A DNA stretch of 64,000 nt, from the NCBI GenBank assembly GCA_028876495.1, contig JAGWRO010000018.1:62001-126000 (forward strand). The letters are read 5' to 3'. The translations under genes and the position numbers were made by a program. This document shows, piece by piece, positions 47,292 through 56,807 of the stretch (within the stretch, counting starts at the first letter, position 1; each line of letters begins with the position of its first letter). This DNA comes from Bacteroidota bacterium. Lineage in GTDB: Bacteria; Bacteroidota; Bacteroidia; Chitinophagales; Chitinophagaceae. The notes under the pieces were generated by a model, which saw only the letters and a program-made list of their open reading frames with translations, was not told the origin of the DNA and made no database searches.

Positions 47292-47903
47292 TTAATGAAT
47301 TCTATCTCCCCTCACTTCCATGCTTTGCATCAATTGAGTTTCATATTCAATCCATTCTTTCCACCTTTTTCTAACTTTTTCTTTGGGTAAATAATTGTCA
47401 GCAAGATTGATAAATAAAGTATAATGGCCCGCTTCACTTTCCATAAATTTCCGGTAAAACCTTTTCATATAATCATCTTCCAGGCCTTCGCTTAATCGCT
47501 TGAAACGCTCGCAACTCCTGGCTTCTATCAACGCCATTGTAAGTAGATGATCTAAAAATCTTTCTTCAGGACTACCTCCTTTTTTCTGGAAATCCAGCAA
47601 CTTATTTACATATATATCTTTTCGTTGTTTGCCCAGAGACAAATTGCGTCTATGTAATTCCGCTAGTACCTGCCGGAAATGCCCCCATTCTTCTGTTACG
47701 ATGGGCGAAAGTTCGTTTACCAGCTTTTCTTTATCGCTGTACTTGGTAATAAGAGAGATACAGGTGGTGGCTGCTTTTTGTTCGCACCATGCGTGATCCG
47801 TCAAAATTTCTTCCAGCGAAATTGAAGCAAGATCGATCCATCTTGGATCAGTAACTAATTTGAGTCCTAATATGTTTTTTGTGTCTTGCGATAAAGATTC
47901 CAT
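47292..47903 (-). CDS. miaE: tRNA-(ms2io6A)-hydroxylase, MiaE
   Basis: 203 aa, a full-length match to the MiaE family of ferritin-like di-iron enzymes, which hydroxylate the isopentenyl group of 2-methylthio-N6-isopentenyladenosine at tRNA position 37. Likely iron ligands are in ILTDHAWCEQKAA, VTEEWGHFRQV (E-x2-H), ARSCERFKRL and ESEAGHYTLF (E-x2-H). It is divergent from the BioF-like gene with 69 bases between starts. Confidence 0.9.
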   Translation of the reverse strand: MESLSQDTKNILGLKLVTDPRWIDLASISLEEILTDHAWCEQKAATTCISLITKYSDKEKLVNELSPIVTEEWGHFRQVLAELHRRNLSLGKQRKDIYVNKLLDFQKKGGSPEERFLDHLLTMALIEARSCERFKRLSEGLEDDYMKRFYRKFMESEAGHYTLFINLADNYLPKEKVRKRWKEWIEYETQLMQSMEVRGDRIH

Positions 47904-47972
47904 CTTTCAAAATTAGTTGATTAAATCACATTAGCACATTAGTACATCAACAGATTACCTAATTTTACTCCA

Positions 47973-49079
47973 ATGAATGAAAATTTTCTTGATAAAAAAA
48001 TAATTGACAGAGACCAAAATAACTCTTTGCGACAACTTTCTTTGACGAAGGATACAATAGATTTTTGCAGCAATGATTACCTGGGAATTGTAAAAAATAA
48101 ATTAATTGAAAAATCCATGCCTGCGGGGTTTTCTCACGGTAGTACAGGCTCACGGCTACTTTCAGGTAATTATGAATTGATAGAAGAAACAGAAAAATTG
48201 ATTGCCGGTTTTCATAAAGCTGAAGCAGGGCTCATCTATAATTCGGGCTACGACGCCAACACAGGTTTGTTAAGTTGTGTTCCTCAAAAAAATGATTTGA
48301 TCATTTACGATCATTTGAGCCATGCTTCCTTGCGCGACGGTATCAGGCTTTCGTTTGCCACTGCATTTTCATTTTTGCACAATGATTTGGAAGACCTTGA
48401 AAAGAAGCTAAAAACCGCAAATACTGATCGTCAGAAATTTGTGGTTACTGAAAGTGTTTTTTCAATGGACGGGGATTTAGCACCATTAAACGAGATAAGC
48501 GTTTTATGTGAAAAATATAATGCTGCATTAATTGTAGATGAAGCACATGCAACCGGCGTTGTAGGTTCCAAAGGTGAAGGTTTTGTGCATCAATTGGGTT
48601 TGCAGGAAAAATGCTTTGCCCGCATTCATACTTTTGGAAAAGCATGTGGCGTTCACGGAGCGATTATTCTAGGATCTGAAAAATTAAAAAAATACCTCAT
48701 CAATTTTTCAAGGCAATTTATTTACAGCACTTCATTGCCACCGGCTTCTGCCGAAGCAATTAAAATTTCTTATGAAATATTTCCTTCGATGGAAAAAGAG
48801 AGAAATCATATTCACAATCTGGTCGATATTTTCAGGGAAGCAACACTTCCATTCAAAATACTAAAAAGCGAAACGCCTATCCAGGTGGTAATTATTCCCG
48901 GAAATGAAGAAGTGAAAAAGATTGCTCAAATTTGCCATAGGAAAAAATTTGACATTCGGCCAATTCTTTATCCCACTGTTCCAAAAGGACAGGAAAGGTT
49001 AAGAATTGTTTTGCATGCCTTTAATACATTTGAACAAGTTCATGGATTGATCAACCTCTTGCATTCAGAAGTAGCGTAG
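47973..49079 (+). CDS. bioF: 8-amino-7-oxononanoate synthase-type aminotransferase
   Basis: 368 aa, a PLP enzyme of the alpha-oxoamine synthase group. Motifs: GSTGSRLLSGNYELIEETE near 50, the stacking-His region YDHLSHASLRDGIRL, VDEAHATGVVG near 190 (PLP Asp and His), and HTFGKACGVHGAII near 225, whose Lys binds PLP. It would condense an acyl-CoA or acyl-ACP with an amino acid. The short N-terminus and single gene (no bioA, bioD or bioB nearby) leave other members, such as 2-amino-3-ketobutyrate ligase, possible; BioF is the best fit. Confidence 0.8.
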   Translation: MNENFLDKKIIDRDQNNSLRQLSLTKDTIDFCSNDYLGIVKNKLIEKSMPAGFSHGSTGSRLLSGNYELIEETEKLIAGFHKAEAGLIYNSGYDANTGLLSCVPQKNDLIIYDHLSHASLRDGIRLSFATAFSFLHNDLEDLEKKLKTANTDRQKFVVTESVFSMDGDLAPLNEISVLCEKYNAALIVDEAHATGVVGSKGEGFVHQLGLQEKCFARIHTFGKACGVHGAIILGSEKLKKYLINFSRQFIYSTSLPPASAEAIKISYEIFPSMEKERNHIHNLVDIFREATLPFKILKSETPIQVVIIPGNEEVKKIAQICHRKKFDIRPILYPTVPKGQERLRIVLHAFNTFEQVHGLINLLHSEVA

Positions 49080-49091
49080 AAATAAAATCGT

Positions 49092-49110
49092 AATTATTTG
49101 TGGGTTTACT
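49092..49110 (+). repeat. Short intergenic repeat, copy B (AATTATTTGTGGGTTTACT)
   Basis: The exact 19-base match to 42193-42211, 12 bases past the BioF-like stop. A related form without the TGGG lies at 29071-29086 before CMD3, with similar flanking bases (AAATCG). Confidence 0.6.
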
Positions 49111-49208
49111 GTATTTCTTTCTGTAATAATATGCTGAAATTTAAAAATTAGCAAGGAATTTGCATTAAAGAGTAAAAGGTTTCTCTAAAACAGAAATTAC
49201 ATCACACT

Positions 49209-49709
49209 ATGAAAACAATTATTCTTTCTCTTTCTGCTTTGCTGCTTAGTATGGCAGTTTCGGCACAGTTAAAAGTAGAAGTAAAATGCCCCGTAATTAA
49301 TGTCGACGTTCTTAATGGGAATGTGAATCATATTATTATTCCTACTTCAAACGTGGCCCAGATCAAAAGTAACCTTCCCTGCTATTCAGGTTTTGAAGAA
49401 GACATAAAGGCAAAATGCGGTTCTACTGTTTTTTATAAAGACCAGGATATTTATTTTTTCGTTTCCAGAAATTATATTGAGATAGGCCCTCACTTTAAAG
49501 GAAATCTGAGTGTTCCATTGATGGGCGCTTCAAGAAATAGTTTGTTCAGAGTGCTGGGAGACCCCGAAATAAAACAACCGGCATGGGATGCTTTTAAAAC
49601 ATCTTATGGCATTTTAATCTTGTATTATAACAAAGAAAATAAGGTAGATAAAATTCAGCTTAGCACTCAATCTGCTTCAACGATTAAATTGTGTGATGAG
49701 TCAAACTAA
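49209..49709 (+). CDS. Hypothetical secreted protein
   Basis: 166 aa. Clear signal peptide (KTIILSLSALLLSMAVSAQ, cleavage near residue 20). The mature part has four Cys residues (KCPVIN, LPCYSG, KAKCGS, KLCDES) that may form two disulfides, and strand-like blocks (DQDIYFFVSRNYIEIGPHF). No domain is recognised. It is a single gene between the BioF-like gene and the Mla operon. The 197 bases after it have no gene. Confidence 0.7.
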   Translation: MKTIILSLSALLLSMAVSAQLKVEVKCPVINVDVLNGNVNHIIIPTSNVAQIKSNLPCYSGFEEDIKAKCGSTVFYKDQDIYFFVSRNYIEIGPHFKGNLSVPLMGASRNSLFRVLGDPEIKQPAWDAFKTSYGILILYYNKENKVDKIQLSTQSASTIKLCDESN

Positions 49710-49906
49710 AAAAGTTCGGGGTTTTGAATGATATTTACGTTTCAACTTTCTATGAACGTAAAAAGTTACTAATTTCTTAATGTCTAATTGATAAGCAACA
49801 GGGCTTTTGCTTTTCACTTCATGACTATAATCATATTTAATGATGACTGTATTCATAGTTATGGTGGAGAAAAATTTGAATATTTGTTATATGAAGTTAT
49901 AACAAT

Positions 49907-50701
49907 ATGCTCACAACAGCCAGTCACAAAAAAGTTCTGCATCAATTAAATAGATCCTTCTTAAATGAGGTTGGCGGACTTTCGCGCTTTGCCGGCAGGT
50001 TCTTTAACCAGGCCTTTAGACCCCGTTATGAAATTGCTGAATTTATAAGGCAATGTTTTGTTATCGGTTATAAATCACTTCCGCTTATAGGCCTTACCTC
50101 ATTTATTTTGGGATTAGTTTTAACCATGCAGTTAAGGCCCTCGATGGTAAGTTATGGTGTAGAATCTCAACTACCTGCCATTGTGGGTATTGCTGTAATT
50201 CGTGAAATAGGGCCTGTAATTACTGCATTAATATTTGCAGGTAAAATAGGCAGCAGTATTGGAGCCGAACTAGGTTCAATGCGGGTTACTGAACAAATAG
50301 ACGCAATGGAAGTGAGTGGCACTAATCCTTTTAAATACCTTGTGGTGACAAGGGTACTCGCAGCTACTTTGATGTTACCTATACTGGTGTTGCTTGGAGA
50401 TGCCATTTCATTATTTGGTTCGTGGATTGGTATTAATATAAGAGGTGCTACCAGTTTTCATTTATACTGGACACAGGTATTCGATAATCTTGCTTTCACG
50501 GATGTATTACCTGCCTTTTTTAAAAGTTTCTTTTTTGGATTTGCCGTTGGCATTATAGGGTGTTTTAAAGGGTATAATAGTAGCAAAGGCACAGAGGGGG
50601 TTGGGATTTCAGCCAACTCCGCTGTAGTAGTTTCTTCAATTGTGATTTTTATATTGGATTTGCTGGCAGTTCAGGTTACAGATGCGCTTGGCCTTAATTA
50701 A
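49907..50701 (+). CDS. mlaE: MlaE-type ABC transporter permease
   Basis: 264 aa, the DUF140/MlaE family permease of lipid ABC transporters. Family motifs: GYKSLPLIGLTSFILGLVLTMQ, VREIGPVITALIFAGKIGSSIGAELGSMRVTEQIDAMEVSG and GFAVGIIGCFKGYNSSKGTEGVG. It sits in the inner membrane and, with the ATPase and the MCE protein that follow, moves phospholipids between the membranes to keep the outer membrane asymmetric. The ATPase ATG is six bases downstream. Confidence 0.93.
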   Translation: MLTTASHKKVLHQLNRSFLNEVGGLSRFAGRFFNQAFRPRYEIAEFIRQCFVIGYKSLPLIGLTSFILGLVLTMQLRPSMVSYGVESQLPAIVGIAVIREIGPVITALIFAGKIGSSIGAELGSMRVTEQIDAMEVSGTNPFKYLVVTRVLAATLMLPILVLLGDAISLFGSWIGINIRGATSFHLYWTQVFDNLAFTDVLPAFFKSFFFGFAVGIIGCFKGYNSSKGTEGVGISANSAVVVSSIVIFILDLLAVQVTDALGLN

Positions 50702-50706
50702 AGAAA

Positions 50707-51483
50707 ATGGATCAACTTATTAAACCGGAAATAAATGAAGATAACCAAGAACTTAACGAGCCTGTTTTGAAAATTCAAAACCTGTTTAAATCTTTTGGCG
50801 ACAATCATGTGCTGATTGATTTTAATCTTGAATTGAAAAAAGGGGAAAGTGTGGTAGTGCTGGGAAAGTCAGGTTCGGGAAAATCGGTTATGATTAAGTG
50901 TGTAGTGGGATTATTACAGCCTGATAAAGGATCCGTGATCATGTTTGGAAAAAACATCCCGGAATTGGATGACGAAGAATTAGACAGGATAAGGGCTAAG
51001 GTTGGCTTCCTGTTCCAGGGAAATGCCCTCTATGATTCGATGACAGTAAGAGAAAACCTTGAGTTTCCGATGCGAAGAACGTGGATACAATTTTCCCAGG
51101 AGGAGGTAAAGAGACGGGTGGTTGAAACACTTGAAGATGTAGGCCTTGCCCATACCATTGATATGATGCCCGCAGAATTATCAGGTGGAATGAGAAAAAG
51201 AATAGCCCTGGCCCGCACTTTAATTTTAAGGCCTGAGATTATTTTGTATGATGAGCCGACGACGGGGCTTGACCCAATAACAGGTAAAGAAATAATTGAG
51301 CTGATGAATGAGATCCAGGAAAAATATAATACTTCATCACTTATCATTTCGCATGATATGAAATGTGTGCAGACAGCAAGTGACAGGGTGGTGGTTTTAA
51401 TTGAAGGAAGATGCTATGCGATGGGTACTTATAAAGAACTAACACAAAATACAGATCCGAAGGTGAATGAATTTTTTGAATAA
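50707..51483 (+). CDS. mlaF: MlaF-type ABC transporter ATPase
   Basis: 258 aa. Walker A GKSGSGKSVM near 55, Q-loop LFQGNALYDSM, signature LSGGMRKRIALART, Walker B IILYDEPTTGLDP, and the H-loop SHDM are all present. The ATPase powers the MlaE permease; its start is six bases after that gene and the MCE gene begins seven bases after its stop, so the three form one operon. Confidence 0.95.
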   Translation: MDQLIKPEINEDNQELNEPVLKIQNLFKSFGDNHVLIDFNLELKKGESVVVLGKSGSGKSVMIKCVVGLLQPDKGSVIMFGKNIPELDDEELDRIRAKVGFLFQGNALYDSMTVRENLEFPMRRTWIQFSQEEVKRRVVETLEDVGLAHTIDMMPAELSGGMRKRIALARTLILRPEIILYDEPTTGLDPITGKEIIELMNEIQEKYNTSSLIISHDMKCVQTASDRVVVLIEGRCYAMGTYKELTQNTDPKVNEFFE

Positions 51484-51489
51484 TTTTTT

Positions 51490-52473
51490 ATGGCAAAAAA
51501 AGTAGTCAGTAATGTAAAATTAGGCGTATTTGTATTGGCAGGCCTTCTGTTCCTGGTGATATTATTATACATGATAGGGAAAAACAGGAATTTGTTTGGA
51601 TCGAATTATGTGCTAAAAGCAAGATTTGAAAATATACAGGGGCTTGTGACGGGCAATAATGTGAGGTTTTCCGGAATACAGGCAGGAACGGTAAAAAGGA
51701 TAGACATTATTAATGACACGCTCATTGAAGTAACTATGGTGATCGATAAAAAAATGAGTAAGATCATACATAAAAATGCGGTTGCTTCTATCAGTACAGA
51801 AGGACTTGTAGGTAATAAAGTCGTTAATATTTCACCGTCAAAAATCCCTGATGCATTAGCTAAAGATGATGACATTCTCCCTGTAAAAAAAGCAGTGAAC
51901 ACTGATGAAATCATGGAAACTCTTTATAATACCAATAGTGATGTTGCTATAATTGCAGCGGGCTTAAGGACAACGGTTGAACGTATCAACAAAAGCAGTG
52001 CCTTATGGAATTTATTAAATGATGAATCTATCCCGGAAAATATCAGGATTTCCTTTGCAAGCATACGGTCAACAACAGGCAAAGCGGTAAAGATTGCCGA
52101 TGACCTGGATAAAATAATACTGGGAGTGAAAAATGGAGAAGGTTCATTGGGGGCTATTTTAAAGGATACTTCTTTGGTAAAAAATTTAAATGATGCGATA
52201 CTGACCATTAATAAAGTTGGGAATGAAGCCGATTCAGTCACTGTTGAAATAAATAAATTGGTAAAAGGGGTTCATGAGGATGTCTCACAAGGCAAGGGGA
52301 CAGTGAATGCTTTACTTAAAGATTCGATGATGGTAAAAAAAATAGAAGCCAGTCTTGATAACATTCAAAAAGGCACCGATGGTTTTAATAGTAATATGGA
52401 GGCCCTTAAACATAATTTCTTATTCAGGGGCTATTTCAGAAAATTAGAGAAACAAAAAAAGAAAGCACAATAA
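51490..52473 (+). CDS. mlaD: MlaD-type MCE substrate-binding protein
   Basis: 327 aa. One N-terminal membrane anchor (VKLGVFVLAGLLFLVILLYMIG) is followed by the MCE domain (about 38-115: ARFENIQGLVTGNNVRFSGIQAGTVKRIDI, AVASISTEGLVGNKVVNISPS). A long helical C-terminal part (NKLVKGVHEDVSQGKGTVNALLKDS) contains short repeats of GxGSLGAILKDTSLV/GKGTVNALLKDSMMV type. It forms the periplasmic ring of the Mla system and binds lipid. The tail ends Lys-rich (KLEKQKKKAQ). Confidence 0.93.
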   Translation: MAKKVVSNVKLGVFVLAGLLFLVILLYMIGKNRNLFGSNYVLKARFENIQGLVTGNNVRFSGIQAGTVKRIDIINDTLIEVTMVIDKKMSKIIHKNAVASISTEGLVGNKVVNISPSKIPDALAKDDDILPVKKAVNTDEIMETLYNTNSDVAIIAAGLRTTVERINKSSALWNLLNDESIPENIRISFASIRSTTGKAVKIADDLDKIILGVKNGEGSLGAILKDTSLVKNLNDAILTINKVGNEADSVTVEINKLVKGVHEDVSQGKGTVNALLKDSMMVKKIEASLDNIQKGTDGFNSNMEALKHNFLFRGYFRKLEKQKKKAQ

Positions 52474-52591
52474 TTCCAATTCCACCTGTTTTGCAGCACT
52501 GACAGTTGTCATCTTAAACACTGTCGATTGTCATTCATAGAGCATATGCACTTTGCTAACTTGCTTCTATTAAAAACTCAAAAATTATTTT

Positions 52592-52849
52592 ATGAATAAT
52601 ACAACAAAAATGCTGACGGCATTTGCAACCGGTGCAGCTTTAGGCTGTGTAAGCGGAATTTTAATAGCTCCGGCTAGTGGTTTAAGAACAAGAAGAAAAA
52701 TCAGGAGGAAAGGAGAAAAGATTGTATCAGATGTACACGAAATCGTTTCTGATGTACAGGATAAAATCAACGAAAGCAAAGATAAGCTTGTGGACTTGAA
52801 AGAGGATTTTGTAAAAACAGTGAAAGCCAAAGTTGAAAATTTTGGTTAA
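52592..52849 (+). CDS. YtxH domain protein
   Basis: 85 aa. An N-terminal glycine-rich membrane segment (MLTAFATGAALGCVSGILIAPASG) is followed by a basic region (RTRRKIRRKG) and a helical Lys/Asp/Val heptad region (VSDVHEIVSDVQDKINESKDKLVDLK), which is the YtxH/apolipoprotein-like pattern. Such proteins are linked to envelope stress. It lies 118 bases after MlaD on the same strand. Confidence 0.8.
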   Translation: MNNTTKMLTAFATGAALGCVSGILIAPASGLRTRRKIRRKGEKIVSDVHEIVSDVQDKINESKDKLVDLKEDFVKTVKAKVENFG

Positions 52850-52935
52850 GAAATAATGTAATTACTATATTCTTCATTATTGGAGTTTCTTATTGTTTGT
52901 AAAATTTCCTGTAATATTTTTACGGAGATGGAATT

Positions 52936-55092
52936 TTAACCTATCACTTTATCCAAATTAAAAGGAAGAGAGCGGATTCGCTTTTGTGTCACATCAAAAA
53001 TGGCATTGGCTATAGCCGGTGCAACGGTTGGCAGTCCTGCTTCGCCGGCACCTTCCGGATGCTCTTTGCTCTCGATAACATACACTTCAATTTTTGGAGT
53101 CTCCTGAATCCTGAGCATTTGGTATTTATTAAAATTTTGCTCAACTACGCTTCCTTTTTCAATCGTTAGCCCACTCTTGTAAGTCGCGGTCAGCCCCATA
53201 ACAATACATCCTTCTGTTTGTGCTTTTATGATATCAGGATTTACGGGTATTCCGCAATCTATTGCTGCTATAATCCTTGTGGGAACGATCTTTCCATTTT
53301 TCTTTATCACTTCAGCCACCATTGCTACAAAAGCACCTGATCTTTCTACAATTGCCACACCTCTTCCGATATTCTTCCCCTTGTTGTACCAGTCTGATTT
53401 TTCAGCGACCTTCTTTAAAACTTCTGTATATCTTTTATGGTTTTTGAGAAGAGAAAGCCTAAAGTCAAGTGGATCTTTCTTCGCAGCATGAGCCAATTCG
53501 TCTATAAAAGATTCGTGGGCAAAACAATTGGTAGAGTGATAGACTGAACGCCAATAGGAAACCGGTAAATACAATTTACGCAACACACCGTTCACCCGCA
53601 TATCAGGAATGGCATATTCAGTATTGATGCCACCTGCAATTCCTCCTGTAGGTTTTGGATTGTTTCCATTTTGGTTTCTGATATCCTGGCAAATCACTTT
53701 GTGTTCCAATGAAAGTGCGTTACCGTTTTCATCAACTGATCCCCTGCAAACATTTAATGAACAAGCCCGGAAAGGCCCTTGCGAAATATCATCTTCCCTG
53801 GTCCAAATCACTTTCACCGGCGCATTTACCTGGCTGGATAGATCAGCGGCTTCTTCCACCACATCTGTAAGAGATCTTCTTCCAAAAGCGCCTCCCATAA
53901 AAGTATAATGAATATTCACCTTATCTCCGGGAACGTTATATTTTTCTGAAAGAAAATCTCTCATTCCATTGGGGTTTTGAGTAGATCCCCAAAAATCAAT
54001 CTGGTCTTTTTTTACACTTACGATGGCATTCATGGGTTCCATTGGAGCGTGTGCCTGGTAAGGCGTTTCATAAGAAGCTGCTATTTTAACGGGAGCATTA
54101 TTGAAAGCTTTTTCAAAATTGCCTCTTTCTTCAAAAACCGTAGGTGTTTGTTGAGATGCATTTTTAAAATCTTCTTTTATTTTTTTGGTTGTCCAGTTTG
54201 CAAGATCACCATCATCCCATTTTACCTCAAGCAATTTTCTTCCCTGCAAAGCCGCCCAATAATTATCAGCTATAACGGCAATGCCTGGACGCTTTTGCCC
54301 GAAAACTTCGCGCGATGTTTCGAGAACATATTTTACACCTTTTACGGCTTTTGCTTTATCAGCATTAAAACTTACCATCTTACCAAGCAAAACCGGTGAA
54401 CGCTCAATGGAGGCATACAACATTCCCGGAACTTCCACATCGAGCCCAAATTGTGCCTTTCCATTTACTTTTTCAGGAATATCCTGGCGGGGAAATGATT
54501 TTCCTATTATAGTAAAGTCTTTCGAATCTTTTAATGCCGGATTTGAAGGTACAGGCCTTTTAGCAGCATCTGCCACTAACTCGCCGTAAGTAAATCGGGC
54601 ACCGGTATTGCGGTTGATCACATTTGCATTTTCAGCATGACATTTTTCAGCAGGTACGTTCCATTTGCTTGCAGCAGCGGCAATCAACATTTCTTTTGCG
54701 GAAGCGCCTATTTTTCTCATAAGGTCATAATTGCCATTAATACTCCTGCTTCCTACCACCATTTGATCGCCATAAATTCTTCGATCGGCAGGTGAAGGCA
54801 TGATAGTGATATGATTCATATCTACTTCCAATTCTTCAGCAATGATCATCGGGATTGCTTCAAAAGTGCCCTGGCCCATTTCAGGCCGGTGATTGTATAA
54901 AGTAATTTTCCCTCTGCTATCTATAAAAATAAACGGGTTTAGGGCTGTTCCCGGCTCATCATTGATAAGATTAAGATTTACAATCTTTGGCTCTTCACCA
55001 AAAATTGAAATATAGCCAAGAGCCAGGAAAGCTCCTGAAATTGCTGAAACTTTTAAAAATTTTCTTCTTGGAATTTTTGATTCGAATTTCAT
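52936..55092 (-). CDS. iorB: Isoquinoline 1-oxidoreductase-type molybdopterin subunit
   Basis: 718 aa from the ATG at 55092; a TTG three codons earlier is less likely. A Tat leader (PRRKFLKVSAISGAFLALGYISIFG) shows export. The xanthine-dehydrogenase-family molybdenum domain follows (MGQGTFEAIPMIIAEE, MVVGSRSINGNYD, GGAFGRRSL, and the catalytic region GAGEAGLPTVAPAIANAIFD). It hydroxylates heteroaromatic or aldehyde substrates with water as the oxygen source. The small 2Fe-2S subunit that normally sits directly upstream in the operon is absent; a transposon occupies that place, so its electron partner must lie elsewhere or be lost. Confidence 0.88.
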   Translation of the reverse strand: MKFESKIPRRKFLKVSAISGAFLALGYISIFGEEPKIVNLNLINDEPGTALNPFIFIDSRGKITLYNHRPEMGQGTFEAIPMIIAEELEVDMNHITIMPSPADRRIYGDQMVVGSRSINGNYDLMRKIGASAKEMLIAAAASKWNVPAEKCHAENANVINRNTGARFTYGELVADAAKRPVPSNPALKDSKDFTIIGKSFPRQDIPEKVNGKAQFGLDVEVPGMLYASIERSPVLLGKMVSFNADKAKAVKGVKYVLETSREVFGQKRPGIAVIADNYWAALQGRKLLEVKWDDGDLANWTTKKIKEDFKNASQQTPTVFEERGNFEKAFNNAPVKIAASYETPYQAHAPMEPMNAIVSVKKDQIDFWGSTQNPNGMRDFLSEKYNVPGDKVNIHYTFMGGAFGRRSLTDVVEEAADLSSQVNAPVKVIWTREDDISQGPFRACSLNVCRGSVDENGNALSLEHKVICQDIRNQNGNNPKPTGGIAGGINTEYAIPDMRVNGVLRKLYLPVSYWRSVYHSTNCFAHESFIDELAHAAKKDPLDFRLSLLKNHKRYTEVLKKVAEKSDWYNKGKNIGRGVAIVERSGAFVAMVAEVIKKNGKIVPTRIIAAIDCGIPVNPDIIKAQTEGCIVMGLTATYKSGLTIEKGSVVEQNFNKYQMLRIQETPKIEVYVIESKEHPEGAGEAGLPTVAPAIANAIFDVTQKRIRSLPFNLDKVIG

Positions 55093-55226
55093 AGCAACCA
55101 ATTTGAAATGAATAGATAGAAATGCAGGCCCTATAAAATTAAATCAATTGCAGCAGAATGACCATACTTGCCCGGAAAAGATTCGGATATAGGCAGTCAG
55201 GAAAATAAAAATTACTTTAATTTGTT

Positions 55227-56706
55227 TATTTAGTCAACCCTTAAAAACCAATTCAAGTTTTAAAGAACCGAAGAGTTGAAAATAGTTTGTTTTAATAAAG
55301 TAATAAATAGTTTGAAAAAAATGGAACAAAAATAAAAGTGGGTTTTGTTTCCACTTGTTCATCATTCTTTTAAAGTTCATTGCCGCGGCGGCAAGCATTA
55401 TATTGTTATTATCTCCTTTAATTCCTTTGTAAAAGTTGCGGCTGAGGCGGTGATCTTGTTTTAAATGTCCAATTTTTGGTTCTATCGCTGCTCTTCTTTT
55501 AAATCCTTTTCTGAGTTTTTGTTTTTCATAATTTGTTCTTCTCCTGACCGGTGAATCCGGCATGATAATTTTTGTTCCCAATACTTCTTTTACTCCACGA
55601 TATCCTCTGTCAACAAAATTATTTTTAAGAATTATGCCTGTAAGTCTTTGTTGTTGTTCAATAGAAGGTTGTAATGTTTTGCTGTCATGTACATTCTTTT
55701 CTATGTTGATGGCGCCAATAATCACTCCGCTATTTTTGGTAGTGATGACCGAAACCTTGGAGCCAAACTCATATTTTTTATGTTCTTTCCCTTTGCTGAT
55801 ACACGCAACGTGGGGTTCATGCAATGAATAAATTTTTCCTGTGTCAGATTTCTTTTGTGCCAATACTTTTTTAAATAAAACAAGCGTGTTCTGATAAACG
55901 TTGGGTGGCAGCTTGCGCTCCATCTCCCGCACCAATCTTCCTGCAATGGTTTTTACTTTTTTATCTGCCTTTCTTGCCCTCCCTTTATTTTTCGGATGAT
56001 TTCTAAATCGCTGGTCCATTAATAATTTCTTTAAAACCCGCTTATAGCTTTGCCTTAGTACTATGTCTTCTTCGTCTGCAATTGCTATACATTTTTTAAT
56101 AATTTTACGATGCAGCTTGTTGTCTGTCGGATAGGTGATATTTTTTTCCTGAACCGTTGTATCAGTTGTTGCTTCCTGCTCCCGGGCATCTTTTCCATTG
56201 ATGCGGATGCTTTCTTGAAAAATCAATTCTATTCCTTCGGTTCCAATGCGATGCCTGAAATGAACCAACTCGGATGCTTCACAAGGTTCACCAGCCGCAA
56301 ACATTTTTTCACCACTGAAATATTGGTAATAAGCATTCTCAGCCCATTGTTCTACTACGCTTTCGTCGCTTATGTTACGAATGTGTTTGAGTATGATCAA
56401 TGATACCATTAACCGGATAGGTTTTCCAGGTCGCCCTTCTTCTGAATATAGTTTTGTAAACGCTTCTTCAAAAACATTCCAATTGATTTGATTGGCTAAA
56501 ATATAAAGAGGATGACTTCTATTAAGTTGTTCTTCGAATGTACTGTAAAAGCCAAGCTGTGAGAGGGATTTTGGTTTTGAAATCATAAAATAATTTGCAA
56601 GGTTTTGAATACAAAATTCATTTTTCCTGCAAATTTTAGCTTTACTTTTTATCCCCAAATCCTTGCTGATTGTGCATTACTCTCATTATTAAGGGTTGAC
56701 TAAATA
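55227..56706. mobile_element. Complete IS5-type insertion sequence
   Basis: About 1.48 kb bounded by perfect inverted repeats: TTTAGTCAACCCTTAA at 55229-55244 and TTAAGGGTTGACTAAA at 56689-56704, extended by two more matching bases on each side. It holds one transposase on the minus strand. A longer target duplication is not clear; only a TA is present at both sides of the inner GTCAACCC/GGGTTGAC arms. It lies 134 bases upstream of the iorB start. Confidence 0.88.
55234..56586 (-). CDS. IS5/IS1182-type DDE transposase
   Basis: 450 aa from the ATG at 56586 (the opening MISKPKSLSQLGFYSTFEEQLN fits the family better than an upstream TTG). N-terminal InsH-like domain (LYSEEGRPGKPIRLMVSLIILKHI, LVHFRHRIGTEGIELIF), then the DDE core: Asp in ATTDTTVQEKNI, Asp in NNFVDRGYRGVKE and Glu in RRAAIEPKIGHLKQDHRL. 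The chain looks intact, so the element may be active. The stop codon lies inside the left inverted repeat. Confidence 0.9.
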   Translation of the reverse strand: MISKPKSLSQLGFYSTFEEQLNRSHPLYILANQINWNVFEEAFTKLYSEEGRPGKPIRLMVSLIILKHIRNISDESVVEQWAENAYYQYFSGEKMFAAGEPCEASELVHFRHRIGTEGIELIFQESIRINGKDAREQEATTDTTVQEKNITYPTDNKLHRKIIKKCIAIADEEDIVLRQSYKRVLKKLLMDQRFRNHPKNKGRARKADKKVKTIAGRLVREMERKLPPNVYQNTLVLFKKVLAQKKSDTGKIYSLHEPHVACISKGKEHKKYEFGSKVSVITTKNSGVIIGAINIEKNVHDSKTLQPSIEQQQRLTGIILKNNFVDRGYRGVKEVLGTKIIMPDSPVRRRTNYEKQKLRKGFKRRAAIEPKIGHLKQDHRLSRNFYKGIKGDNNNIMLAAAAMNFKRMMNKWKQNPLLFLFHFFQTIYYFIKTNYFQLFGSLKLELVFKG

Positions 56707-56807
56707 CTATAACCAGAAATATTTGAAAATAATAAGGTTAATTTGCGTATAAACCTAACCGTTAAATTGTAGCAAACAAACAAGAAAAATTTGCAGATAA
56801 GCCTATA

